Shown here: positions 1 through 6,243 of the stretch, piece after piece
How the letters are laid out: every line of letters begins with the position of its first letter
Position numbering within the stretch: the stretch's first letter is position 1
Assembly: GCA_002762705.1 (NCBI GenBank)
Contig: PCVE01000096.1
Span: 1 to 12,699, forward strand
Direction: 5' to 3'
Origin: Candidatus Woesearchaeota archaeon CG11_big_fil_rev_8_21_14_0_20_43_8
Lineage (GTDB): Archaea; Nanobdellota; Nanobdellia; Woesearchaeales; CG08-08-20-14
Length of the DNA: 12,699 nt
Made by a program: the position numbers and the translations under genes
The notes under the pieces: model-generated
What the model saw: the letters and a program-made list of their open reading frames with translations, nothing else
What the model was told of the DNA's origin: nothing
Databases searched by the model: none

Positions 1-75
1 TGCCTAGTGCAGAATCAGACATTGAATTCAATTTTGAATTCGGAAATGATGAATCGGTGATCACTTTTTCTTTAG

Positions 76-492
76 TTGTCGCAGGTAGATTGTTTAGAAA
101 TGGATTTTCCTGCTAATTGTGATGTTATAAGTGTCGGTGTTTTTTATGGCATGCAACCCTCATTTCTTCTAAAAAAAGGTGATGATTTAGCTAAATCTCT
201 GGGTGAAAAAGGGGTTTTGATGATTCAAACTGGAATGCCTGAGGCATTATTTACGCAACATCTCTTATTGGGTGATTTGTCAAAATTATCTAATTGGGGA
301 TGGTTTGATAATAAGATGCTTCTTGATAATTATTTTAAATACAAAGAAACTATATTTATAGATAATGAATTTATTACATTTGCTTCACAATCGTTTGATC
401 GTATAGATGAAATTTTGGATAAAGCATATGAAATGGGAGCATTCAATTACAATACCTTTTTTAATCAACAAGCCATAAAAGTGATTGAATGA
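76..492 (+). CDS. Possible C-terminal half of a SAM-dependent methyltransferase-like protein, 5' end uncertain
   Basis: This reads as 138 residues from a TTG codon that directly follows an in-frame stop at 73-75. Residues 4-20 (VDCLEMDFPANCDVISVG) and the following strand/helix pattern up to GVLMIQTG resemble the second half of a class I methyltransferase fold: an acidic loop, then a DVIS strand, then a helix and a GEKGVLMIQ strand. The glycine-rich SAM motif I that should precede this is absent. A GGTGATC sequence at 56-62 could be the SD for the TTG start, at a long 13-nt spacing. Alternatively the gene is frameshifted: another frame is open from base 3 to about 116 and reads like protein. 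The stop overlaps the next start as ATGA, so it is co-transcribed with the MFS gene. The family assignment is an inference from fold pattern only. Confidence 0.45.
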   Translation: MSQVDCLEMDFPANCDVISVGVFYGMQPSFLLKKGDDLAKSLGEKGVLMIQTGMPEALFTQHLLLGDLSKLSNWGWFDNKMLLDNYFKYKETIFIDNEFITFASQSFDRIDEILDKAYEMGAFNYNTFFNQQAIKVIE

Positions 493-500
493 AATCAAAT
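446..500 (+). repeat. 55-bp perfect direct repeat, copy A
   Basis: These 55 bases recur without mismatch at 6140-6194. Here they are functional sequence: the last 14 codons plus stop of the methyltransferase-like gene and the first four codons (Met-Lys-Ser-Asn) of the MFS gene. Copy B is a non-coding relic, so copy A is probably the parent. Confidence 0.95.
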
Positions 501-1649
501 CTATGGAAATACAAGCTATATTCATTTCTTGACCTGTTTTGGCTATTTGCACCTATTTTGACTATCCATTTTATTGATATGGGGCTCAGTCTAAGCCAGA
601 TCGCGATAATCACTTCTATCACATGGGTTGTCTCGCTTATCATGGAAGTGCCATCTGGAATAATCGCGGATCTCTATGGATATAAGACAACCCTTATAAT
701 CTCAAGTGCAAGCTATTTAATCTGGGTCTTTTTCCTTGCGGGTTTCCAGAGCTTTGGTTTGTTAGTATTGTCTGGTGTGTTTTTGGGAATCAAGATCAGT
801 TTCAAATCTGGTAGTGGGAGCGCATTGCTTTATGATTCCTTGATTCAACTAAAACGTGAAAAAGAATTCGCTAAAATAAATGGTAAGTCCATATCGTTGA
901 TGATTATTGGCATGGCTGTTAGTTCTCCAATCGGTTCTATGCTTGCTGGTTATTTTGCAATGGGTTTTGTGCTTAAATTAATGACGATTGTCGCATTTAT
1001 TTCATTGGTAGTTGCATGTTTGTTTATTGAACCAAAGACACACACTAAAAAGTTCAAGCCCACATTTAAGGGGCATTTTATTGATTCTTGGGATTTGTGC
1101 AAGAAGAAGCCCGTTATTTTATCTAGGATTCTGATTTATGCAATGCTGACAACATTATTTGTAATCACATTTAATTTCATGCAAGTCTTGATGAAATCAT
1201 ATAATATTCCTTTATCTTGGTTTGGATGGATCTATTTTGTATTTGTATTGACTGCTTCTATTGGTTCGATGTATTATCATAAATTGCTCTGGATTCGAGA
1301 AAAGAAATTGACGATGTTTCTTTCTTTTGGATTACCGATCTTAGTCATTTCTCTTTTTGCTGCAAGGATAATCTATGTATTTATTCTATTGTTATTGATA
1401 ATTGAGTTTATGTATGGTATTGTGAAGCCTGCAAAAGAGCATATCCTTAATGTGCATATCGATTCAAAGTCAAGAGCGACGATATTATCCCTTCTCGGGC
1501 TTGTAACATCAATTTTGATATCTGTTTTCCAGCCAATATTTGGTTATATTGGGGATTTATATGGGATTTTTGTTGCTTTTGCATTATTTGGTTCTGTGAG
1601 TTTTGCAATTCTTGTCTATTTCTGGAGCACCCAGAAATCTGTTGGGTGA
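489..1649 (+). CDS. Major facilitator superfamily transporter
   Basis: A 386-residue integral membrane protein with about twelve hydrophobic segments, the normal size for an MFS permease. The loop between TM2 and TM3 carries the MFS motif A-like sequence VPSGIIADLYGYKT (residues 54-67), with the conserved Gly, Ala-Asp and Gly-Tyr-Lys pattern. A second, weaker copy of the fold begins after a basic central loop (about 180-205, rich in Lys). The ATG overlaps the upstream stop by 4 bp, and GTGAT at 481-485 serves as a close SD. MFS proteins with this VPSG-IADLYG signature are often drug or metabolite exporters, but nothing here identifies the substrate. The gene ends facing a leftward operon. Confidence 0.85.
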   Translation: MKSNLWKYKLYSFLDLFWLFAPILTIHFIDMGLSLSQIAIITSITWVVSLIMEVPSGIIADLYGYKTTLIISSASYLIWVFFLAGFQSFGLLVLSGVFLGIKISFKSGSGSALLYDSLIQLKREKEFAKINGKSISLMIIGMAVSSPIGSMLAGYFAMGFVLKLMTIVAFISLVVACLFIEPKTHTKKFKPTFKGHFIDSWDLCKKKPVILSRILIYAMLTTLFVITFNFMQVLMKSYNIPLSWFGWIYFVFVLTASIGSMYYHKLLWIREKKLTMFLSFGLPILVISLFAARIIYVFILLLLIIEFMYGIVKPAKEHILNVHIDSKSRATILSLLGLVTSILISVFQPIFGYIGDLYGIFVAFALFGSVSFAILVYFWSTQKSVG

Positions 1650-1681
1650 TGTGATTATAATTGTGGGTGGGCCAATTAATA

Positions 1682-1900
1682 CTATTTTTTTGAAATATCA
1701 TCTCTTAATTCTTTAAGGTCAGATATCAATTCATCTAATTCATCTATAGACTTCATAAAGAAAAACAATTCATGAATTCCTGACAACCCTTTTAATTCAA
1801 TGTGGAAACTAGGTTTTTCATCAGTCGTTCCTCCTTCAAGATATTGAGAATTTCCCTCAAATATCACTTTATTCTCATCATTTTTAAGTTGTATTTTCAT
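1682..1900 (-). CDS. Small hypothetical protein, third gene of the leftward operon
   Basis: A 72-residue acidic soluble protein that I do not recognise. The N-terminal half (MKIQLKNDENKVIFEG) looks like beta strands. The C-terminal third (KSIDELDELISDLKELRDD) is a heptad-like amphipathic helix. I place the start at 1900 rather than at the in-frame ATG at 1912: a GGTGA SD lies 5 nt upstream of 1900, and it overlaps the first codons of the longer version. It begins 15 nt after the stop of the proline-rich gene, so it belongs to the same transcript. It could be a partner of one of the upstream proteins, but nothing in the sequence shows that. Confidence 0.6.
   Translation of the reverse strand: MKIQLKNDENKVIFEGNSQYLEGGTTDEKPSFHIELKGLSGIHELFFFMKSIDELDELISDLKELRDDISKK
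1685..1691 (+). terminator. Candidate T-run terminator after the MFS gene
   Basis: Seven consecutive T residues lie 36 bp after the MFS stop, a typical archaeal intrinsic termination signal. They overlap the last lysine codons of the convergent small gene, so the assignment is tentative. Confidence 0.4.
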
Positions 1901-1915
1901 ATCTTTCACCATTTT

Positions 1916-2962
1916 CTATTTTTCCCATGGTAATTTGATTAAGTTTTTTGATTTAGTATAAATGTCTGCTAAAATATCATACGCTTCATCTCCATTGCGT
2001 ACAATTCCTTCACCATTTAAAGGACTGATTCCTTTTCCATACTGCAAGTGATTTTTTGGTTGTTTATGGTGATCTTCTCTATCTATTCTTAATAATGGTG
2101 GTCCACCCGTTGAAGAAAATATTTTTGTGCTTTTCTTACTTTCGATATCGATATAAAGATTGGTTTTTTTATTTTCAAGCATGGGTTTTGGTAAATGTGA
2201 TGATACAACAGGCTCAAAGATTTGTGTTTTGGAATGTTCAATCGGTTCAGTTATTATTGAATTTTGGCTATTTCCTATGACTCCAATCAAAGGCGCATCA
2301 AAACTCGTTGGTTTTGGTAATTCAAATGACGAAGCACCCAAATATCCATTTGATGCTGGGATTAATGGTTTAAAATCCATTCCTTTATCAATCTTCTTCA
2401 CATCAGGCATAAAATCAACCTTTGGCGTCTCAGGCTTGAAATCTAATGCTGGCAGTGAATCCATCACTGGAGCGACAAGTGGCTCCTGCGGCCTATAATC
2501 CACCAGGGGTGGTTCATAAGCTGGTTTGAATTGAGTCTGCTCTATTGGCTGACTATTTACGCCAATCTGGGCACTCCACGTATCAGAATGGACATTAATC
2601 ATTTCAAAGTTAACTTGTGGTACTTGAATCATCGGCGGAGATGGAGTGTTTTTAGCTATTCCCAGGAACTCCATCTGACTGATCCCCAAAGGAAGATTGT
2701 TTTCTGTCTGCATCAATGGGGGGCTTGCGGGCGCCATAAGCTCGAAACTCTTGATTGCAGCATCATACTCTCCTGAATATCTTTCTGCATCATAAGGTGG
2801 AGAATTCGGGACATCATGACCTGCTTCAGCAGCCTGCGCGGCGGCATAGAGACTATCCATTGTCGCTTGCGGCGGTGTCGGACCAGAATTGAAATCTGTT
2901 ATTTCGCCTTCAAGTCCCTGATGAAATTCTACATTTTCAAATATTTTTGATTCGATGCTCAT
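1916..2962 (-). CDS. Proline-rich hypothetical protein with repeated hydrophobic-Asp-aromatic-x-Pro motifs
   Basis: A 348-residue protein with no signal peptide or membrane segment and no family that I recognise. Most of it is low-complexity and proline-rich. Residues 154-199 hold four variants of one short motif: VDYRP, LDFKP, VDFMP and MDFKP. Such spaced linear motifs usually act as docking sites in disordered proteins; that role is an inference. The last 50 residues (from about 300, including a DEAYDILADIYTKSKNLI helix) look more ordered. Its ATG overlaps the stop of the peptidase/nucleotidyltransferase gene as ATGA, with GAGG just upstream, so the two are translationally coupled and probably function together. 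Confidence 0.65.
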   Translation of the reverse strand: MSIESKIFENVEFHQGLEGEITDFNSGPTPPQATMDSLYAAAQAAEAGHDVPNSPPYDAERYSGEYDAAIKSFELMAPASPPLMQTENNLPLGISQMEFLGIAKNTPSPPMIQVPQVNFEMINVHSDTWSAQIGVNSQPIEQTQFKPAYEPPLVDYRPQEPLVAPVMDSLPALDFKPETPKVDFMPDVKKIDKGMDFKPLIPASNGYLGASSFELPKPTSFDAPLIGVIGNSQNSIITEPIEHSKTQIFEPVVSSHLPKPMLENKKTNLYIDIESKKSTKIFSSTGGPPLLRIDREDHHKQPKNHLQYGKGISPLNGEGIVRNGDEAYDILADIYTKSKNLIKLPWEK

Positions 2963-3966
2963 ATCCTCACTCTCGTCGCTTCAAGCAAGTTTTTTAGCGT
3001 GTATGTCTTTATCCCACTCGAAAGCAGCCTTGCATTATTGGTATATGAATGATAATAACTCATTGCATGTCTGTATTCCGGCGATTGCGGGATGCAATTC
3101 ATCGCGACACTATAATGTCTCTGCCCTTCGATGCTGTTATATTCTATTGCTTCTTTTGATATATATTTCTTTTTGATTGATTCCCGATAACTTTCCAAAG
3201 AGCCTGAGTTAATTATTGCTTGGCCCGCAAATATTCCGTTTGTTATGAAAATATCCAGAAGATTTGCGCGTTTTTCGAAATCCCATGGAGTGGTCACGTA
3301 TGCGTCAAGCCACTTGTGTTCTTTTGGTACAAATTTCGGTTTGTCCATTGTCACGATTATGTCCAGATCTGAATAAGGCAGCATAGATCCATGGACAAGC
3401 GCCATGTCTACTTCTTCGCCGAAGTACTTATTTACGAGCATGCAAAGATTCTCTTTTGAATATATCTTTGGAAAACCAAGGTGCCACACCACTCCTGGCG
3501 CTCCGTATGTGTTTTTGATTGTGTTCAATTGGTCATATATTTCTGTGACTTCTTCTGGCAATTCTTTGTCCTTTATTCTATCATATATCTCAAAAAGATC
3601 GCATAGATGTGATTCAATCCAATTAGCAAATCCTTCTTTATGCTTGAAAAGCGTACCGTGTCTATTATGTAAAACATCTCTTATTTTTTCTCGTTCTTTT
3701 TTCTCAGGATCATCCACATATTTTGCAAGTTCATTGTCTGGAAATCCAAGGAAATGAAATTCACTGAGCAATCCGTGCCCTAGATATTCATGGAATATAT
3801 CTTGATGAAGATGATCATTTCCTTCTTTCAATATGTGGGCCTTTCTTGTCTTTGGTTTGAAGAAGGCTGTCATTCTTTTATCCAATTTCTCCTTTTCTAA
3901 TATCGTATTCCAGTTTTCTTTAGAATACAGGCATATCTGCGTCTGTCTTGGAACGAGCCCAAACAT
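2959..3966 (-). CDS. Fusion of an M49-like zinc-peptidase domain and a nucleotidyltransferase domain
   Basis: A 335-residue protein with two recognisable parts. Residues 59-65 are HEYLGHG, an HExxxH zinc motif that resembles the HELLGHG motif of dipeptidyl peptidase III (family M49). A Glu in EGFANWIES (residue 112) is 53 residues later and fits the third metal ligand of a gluzincin. Residues 191-206 (VHGSMLPYSDLDIIVTM) carry the GS-x5-DxD signature of the polymerase-beta-like nucleotidyltransferase fold, with Ser194, Asp200 and Asp202. The peptidase part is far smaller than DPP III, so the likeness may be limited to the motif. It is the first gene of a leftward operon with two unknown genes. 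The start is uncertain: the frame stays open to 4017 with no ATG/GTG/TTG, while a good SD (AGGTGA, 4018-4023) lies nine bases before an ATT codon at 4008. ATG 3966 has only a weak GTGA upstream. Confidence 0.7.
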   Translation of the reverse strand: MFGLVPRQTQICLYSKENWNTILEKEKLDKRMTAFFKPKTRKAHILKEGNDHLHQDIFHEYLGHGLLSEFHFLGFPDNELAKYVDDPEKKEREKIRDVLHNRHGTLFKHKEGFANWIESHLCDLFEIYDRIKDKELPEEVTEIYDQLNTIKNTYGAPGVVWHLGFPKIYSKENLCMLVNKYFGEEVDMALVHGSMLPYSDLDIIVTMDKPKFVPKEHKWLDAYVTTPWDFEKRANLLDIFITNGIFAGQAIINSGSLESYRESIKKKYISKEAIEYNSIEGQRHYSVAMNCIPQSPEYRHAMSYYHSYTNNARLLSSGIKTYTLKNLLEATRVRI

Positions 3967-4070
3967 TCTTTCACAATATGATATCGCATTTTCTATTATT
4001 CTATCAATGATTTGGATTCACCTGAGTGGATTGGGGATTTTATAGAAGAATAAATAACTGCCGTTTTGGG

Positions 4071-4078
4071 TATATAAA
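4071..4078 (-). promoter_or_regulatory. TATA box of the leftward operon
   Basis: On the minus strand this reads TTTATATA. A transcript start about 26 bp downstream would fall near 4048, leaving a leader that contains the AGGTGA at 4018-4023. It lies only 5 bp from the rightward TATA box, so the two divergent promoters probably compete for TBP/TFB or share regulation. Confidence 0.6.
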
Positions 4079-4083
4079 CCCGA

Positions 4084-4091
4084 TTATATAA
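4084..4091 (+). promoter_or_regulatory. TATA box for leader copy 1 and the HisRS-like gene
   Basis: TTATATAA preceded by a BRE-like ACCCGA. The predicted start is near 4113-4118, in the GAACAAT conserved in all three leader copies. The box aligns with the TTATATAA palindrome of the arginine operon promoter. Confidence 0.6.
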
Positions 4092-4099
4092 TTAGCACC

Positions 4100-4221
4100 A
4101 TAGAAAGCATAAGAACAATCTACTAATTCTGGCCGGATATCCTCCGTATCAAGCGGAAACAAAGTGTTTCACGCTGAAAGCAAAGAATTCGCAAGTTAGC
4201 GAGAGCTATGCGAGGATGATG
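4100..4221 (+). promoter_or_regulatory. Structured leader RNA, copy 1: candidate riboswitch-like element upstream of the HisRS-like gene
   Basis: This 122-bp stretch matches 7414-7534 with only two substitutions and three one-base indels, though the flanking genes are unrelated. Hairpins I can draw: AGCG-GAAAC (4152-4160) with GUUUC-A-CGCU (4166-4175), nine pairs and one bulged A; UAGC-GAGA-GCUA (4197-4208), a GNRA tetraloop; and CGGA/UCCG (4134-4137 with 4143-4146). The segment AUCCUCCGUA (4139-4148) can pair with UAUGCGAGGAU (4207-4217), ten pairs around one bulged C, covering the SD of the downstream ORF. CGGA/UCCG and UCCG/CGGA hairpins are mutually exclusive alternatives. This is the layout of a translational switch. 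I do not recognise the class and cannot name the ligand. Confidence 0.65.
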
Positions 4222-4225
4222 GAAA

Positions 4226-5200
4226 ATGAAGACAAATAAGACAAAAGTAAACGGCGTAAATGAGTTATTTGGTAAACAAGCACGAGATCTAAGGAAATTG
4301 CTTAGATCATTTGAAGACACCCTTGATGCAAGGGGTTTTGATCAATTGATACCGGGAATCTTGTCTTCAGATGAAATTTTTAGGCAGAACTTGGATTTTT
4401 TAGGGAATCGTTTCATGGATAATCTGGTTTATGCTGATGTTAATGGGGAGAAAAATATTGTGATATTACCAGAGGGCACTATGCGAACATATGATTTTAT
4501 CAAAAGAAATAGATTAGATCAGGCAAAGATATTCTATAATGAACAGTTTGTAAGGAATGAACCACTTGAAGAAGTTGAAAAAGGTAAAACACGTGCTTTT
4601 TATCAAACTGGTTTTGAGATATTTAATTATCCTTTGATAGAATCCGGAGTTGAAGCTATGACCACAGTCTATGAATTGATTAAAAATGCGGGAATTGATG
4701 ATATTGTGATTCGCATGGCTGATAAAAGATTGATTAGTGGCTTATTGCAGCAATATACCTGTGAGGATAAAAAGATTATTCAAAAAATTATGGATAAAGC
4801 AGACGATTCTCCTATAAAATTTGAAAGATTATACAAACTAAACGGTGGAAAGGATCCAAACATCAAACATATGATTGCTTTTATTGAAATGGGATTGGAC
4901 AGGAATCTTAGTTTAACTGACCTGGCTAAATTTGATGGATCAAAGATTTATCATGATGGATTGCATGATTTATATCAAATACAAAGTAATATTTCAAGAG
5001 AGGTTAAGCTAGAAATACTTCCATTCATGGCAAAAAGTTGGGATGCTTGTGATAGATTGTTATTTGACGCACGATCTCTGCGTTATAATGGAGCACTTGC
5101 TGGTGGCGGTAATTTGACATATGGTGCATATGAAAAAAGCTGTCCAAAAAGTGGGGCTGGTTTAGGAACAACGAGAATTTTTGAATTACTTCAAAAATAA
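4226..5200 (+). CDS. HisRS-like class II catalytic-domain paralog (HisZ-like), no anticodon-binding domain
   Basis: A 324-residue protein that follows the histidyl-tRNA synthetase catalytic core. LPEGTMR (81-87) corresponds to the HisRS LRPEGT. FYNEQFVRNEP (103-113) and FYQTGFEIF (125-133) correspond to class II motif 2 with its Arg. GAGLGTTRIFELL near the end corresponds to motif 3 with its Arg. The protein stops right after motif 3, so the anticodon-binding domain is absent, as in HisZ, the regulatory subunit of ATP phosphoribosyltransferase. The histidine-binding RGLxYYTG motif is altered to RSLRYNGA (283-290), so the bound amino acid may differ. No hisG gene is in the window. GAGGATGAT lies about 8 nt upstream of the start and is the sequence that the leader can mask. 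The gene ends 6 bp from the convergent metallo-beta-lactamase gene. It could be HisZ, or a stand-alone amino-acid-activating or sensing protein. Confidence 0.7.
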   Translation: MKTNKTKVNGVNELFGKQARDLRKLLRSFEDTLDARGFDQLIPGILSSDEIFRQNLDFLGNRFMDNLVYADVNGEKNIVILPEGTMRTYDFIKRNRLDQAKIFYNEQFVRNEPLEEVEKGKTRAFYQTGFEIFNYPLIESGVEAMTTVYELIKNAGIDDIVIRMADKRLISGLLQQYTCEDKKIIQKIMDKADDSPIKFERLYKLNGGKDPNIKHMIAFIEMGLDRNLSLTDLAKFDGSKIYHDGLHDLYQIQSNISREVKLEILPFMAKSWDACDRLLFDARSLRYNGALAGGGNLTYGAYEKSCPKSGAGLGTTRIFELLQK

Positions 5201-5206
5201 TTTTCC

Positions 5207-5941
5207 TCAAATTTTAATTATTTTTTTAGCTTTAATTTTATCTATATTATATTTCTTGAATAAATCAATTGCGAAATTATTTATGCAATGCATAGGATAT
5301 ATTTTTTTATAATTTTTTATGAGATACAAAATCTTTTCAGTTGTTGTGTTGTCATCAAGAAGATGAAAACCACCAATTATAGCATATAATTTATCTTTGA
5401 AATTTTTATGTATATATTTCGTAATGTTTTTCAGGCCAGAATGGCCGCATCCAATAACAAGGACAAGGCCCTTTGTAGTTCGAAAAACCAAGCCGGTGTC
5501 ATCTAAAACCGCATCTTTTTCAATTGAGGCAACTTTTTCATATTTCCTTGGTATTTCACCTAAGAAAAAAATATTATTACTAAGTTGCATGATCTTGTTT
5601 GTAGTGATTAAATCATATTTCTTGGTTTCTTTAATGGAGAGATTCAAACCAATGTTTTTGCTTTTAAATCTTTTTTCCTCTAAGGCTTTAGGGTGGCAGA
5701 TTACTTTTTTTATTTTTTTGAAAGAAAGATACTTCAATCCTTCAGTATGATCAATGTGACCATGACTTAAAACTATGAAATCAATGTCAAGATTTTTTGT
5801 TTTATCTAAGATATTTGATATGTCATTTTTTAATCCCGTATCAAACAGTATTACTTTGTTGTCAAATTCAATCAATAAGCAAAATCCAGATTTCTCTATA
5901 TCAAAACTTGTTCTTTCATTATGTAATATTGTTATTTTCAT
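5207..5941 (-). CDS. Metallo-beta-lactamase-fold hydrolase, dihydropterin/RFA-P synthase-like family (COG1237 type)
   Basis: A 244-residue, Lys/Ile/Asn-rich protein with the full dinuclear metal site of the metallo-beta-lactamase fold: Asp34 in LFDTGL, HGHIDH (60-65 of LSHGHIDHTEGL), His167 in GCGHSGL, and His218 in YPMHCIN. DDTGLVF (147-153), IGCGHSGLKNI and IIGGFHLL (188-195) are the hallmarks of the family that includes Methanocaldococcus 7,8-dihydropterin-6-methyl-4-(beta-D-ribofuranosyl)-aminobenzene-5'-phosphate synthase, a methanopterin-pathway enzyme. Many members of this family are unassigned, so the substrate is open. The start has a strong SD (AAGGAGA) five bases upstream. The gene looks more AT-rich than the arginine genes, which could mean transfer. 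It stands alone and converges with the HisRS-like gene. Confidence 0.8.
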   Translation of the reverse strand: MKITILHNERTSFDIEKSGFCLLIEFDNKVILFDTGLKNDISNILDKTKNLDIDFIVLSHGHIDHTEGLKYLSFKKIKKVICHPKALEEKRFKSKNIGLNLSIKETKKYDLITTNKIMQLSNNIFFLGEIPRKYEKVASIEKDAVLDDTGLVFRTTKGLVLVIGCGHSGLKNITKYIHKNFKDKLYAIIGGFHLLDDNTTTEKILYLIKNYKKIYPMHCINNFAIDLFKKYNIDKIKAKKIIKI

Positions 5942-6139
5942 GATTTCTCCTTGTTTTTAGATAGGTATGAACTGGGAAAATTCATCCCCAAAACCACATA
6001 GAAGTCTCTAAATGATGATAGATACAATTATTTAGCGGGTTAATATTATTCATTCTTATAAAAAAGGGAAGGCAGTTCTATTTATGCTTTTCTGTTTTAT
6101 TTTGTTCTAAGGTTATATTGAGACGAGATGTATCTTTTT

Positions 6140-6194
6140 ATTACAATACCTTTTTTAATCAACAAGCCATAAAAGTGATTGAATGAAATCAAAT
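6140..6194 (+). repeat. 55-bp perfect direct repeat, copy B (relic)
   Basis: Identical to 446-500. It preserves the last 14 codons and stop of the methyltransferase-like gene and the first four codons of the MFS gene, but neither gene continues here. The ATG at 6183 therefore opens a spurious frame. The relic points to a past recombination or insertion between the two copies, or to an assembly join. Confidence 0.95.
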
Positions 6195-6213
6195 GTGCAG
6201 CCTACCAAAACAT

Positions 6214-6223
6214 CTATATATAT
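6214..6223 (+). promoter_or_regulatory. TATA box of the metallophosphoesterase gene
   Basis: CTATATATAT preceded by the BRE-like ACCAAAAC. Its centre is 26 bp from the ATG at 6244, so the transcript should begin at or within a base or two of the start codon, giving a leaderless mRNA. No SD is present, which agrees. Confidence 0.65.
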
Positions 6224-6243
6224 CACCCTGAATACATGCATAG

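Larger units (their letters stand above)
5942..6243. other. Intergenic region between the divergent MBL and metallophosphoesterase genes
   Basis: These 302 bases contain the SD of the leftward MBL gene, copy B of the 55-bp repeat and the promoter of the phosphoesterase. The 5955-6139 part is AT-rich and holds no gene that I can support. Minus-strand TATA-like strings near 6057-6067 and 6079-6090 could drive the MBL gene, but I cannot choose between them. Confidence 0.5.

Noticed and set aside
4100..4221. Leader as a tRNA or tRNA-like gene
   Set aside because: No acceptor, T-loop (TTCGA-type) or anticodon arm arrangement can be drawn.
446..6194. Integrated element with attachment sites
   Set aside because: No integrase, recombinase or transposase gene occurs between the 55-bp repeats, and neither repeat lies in a tRNA gene.
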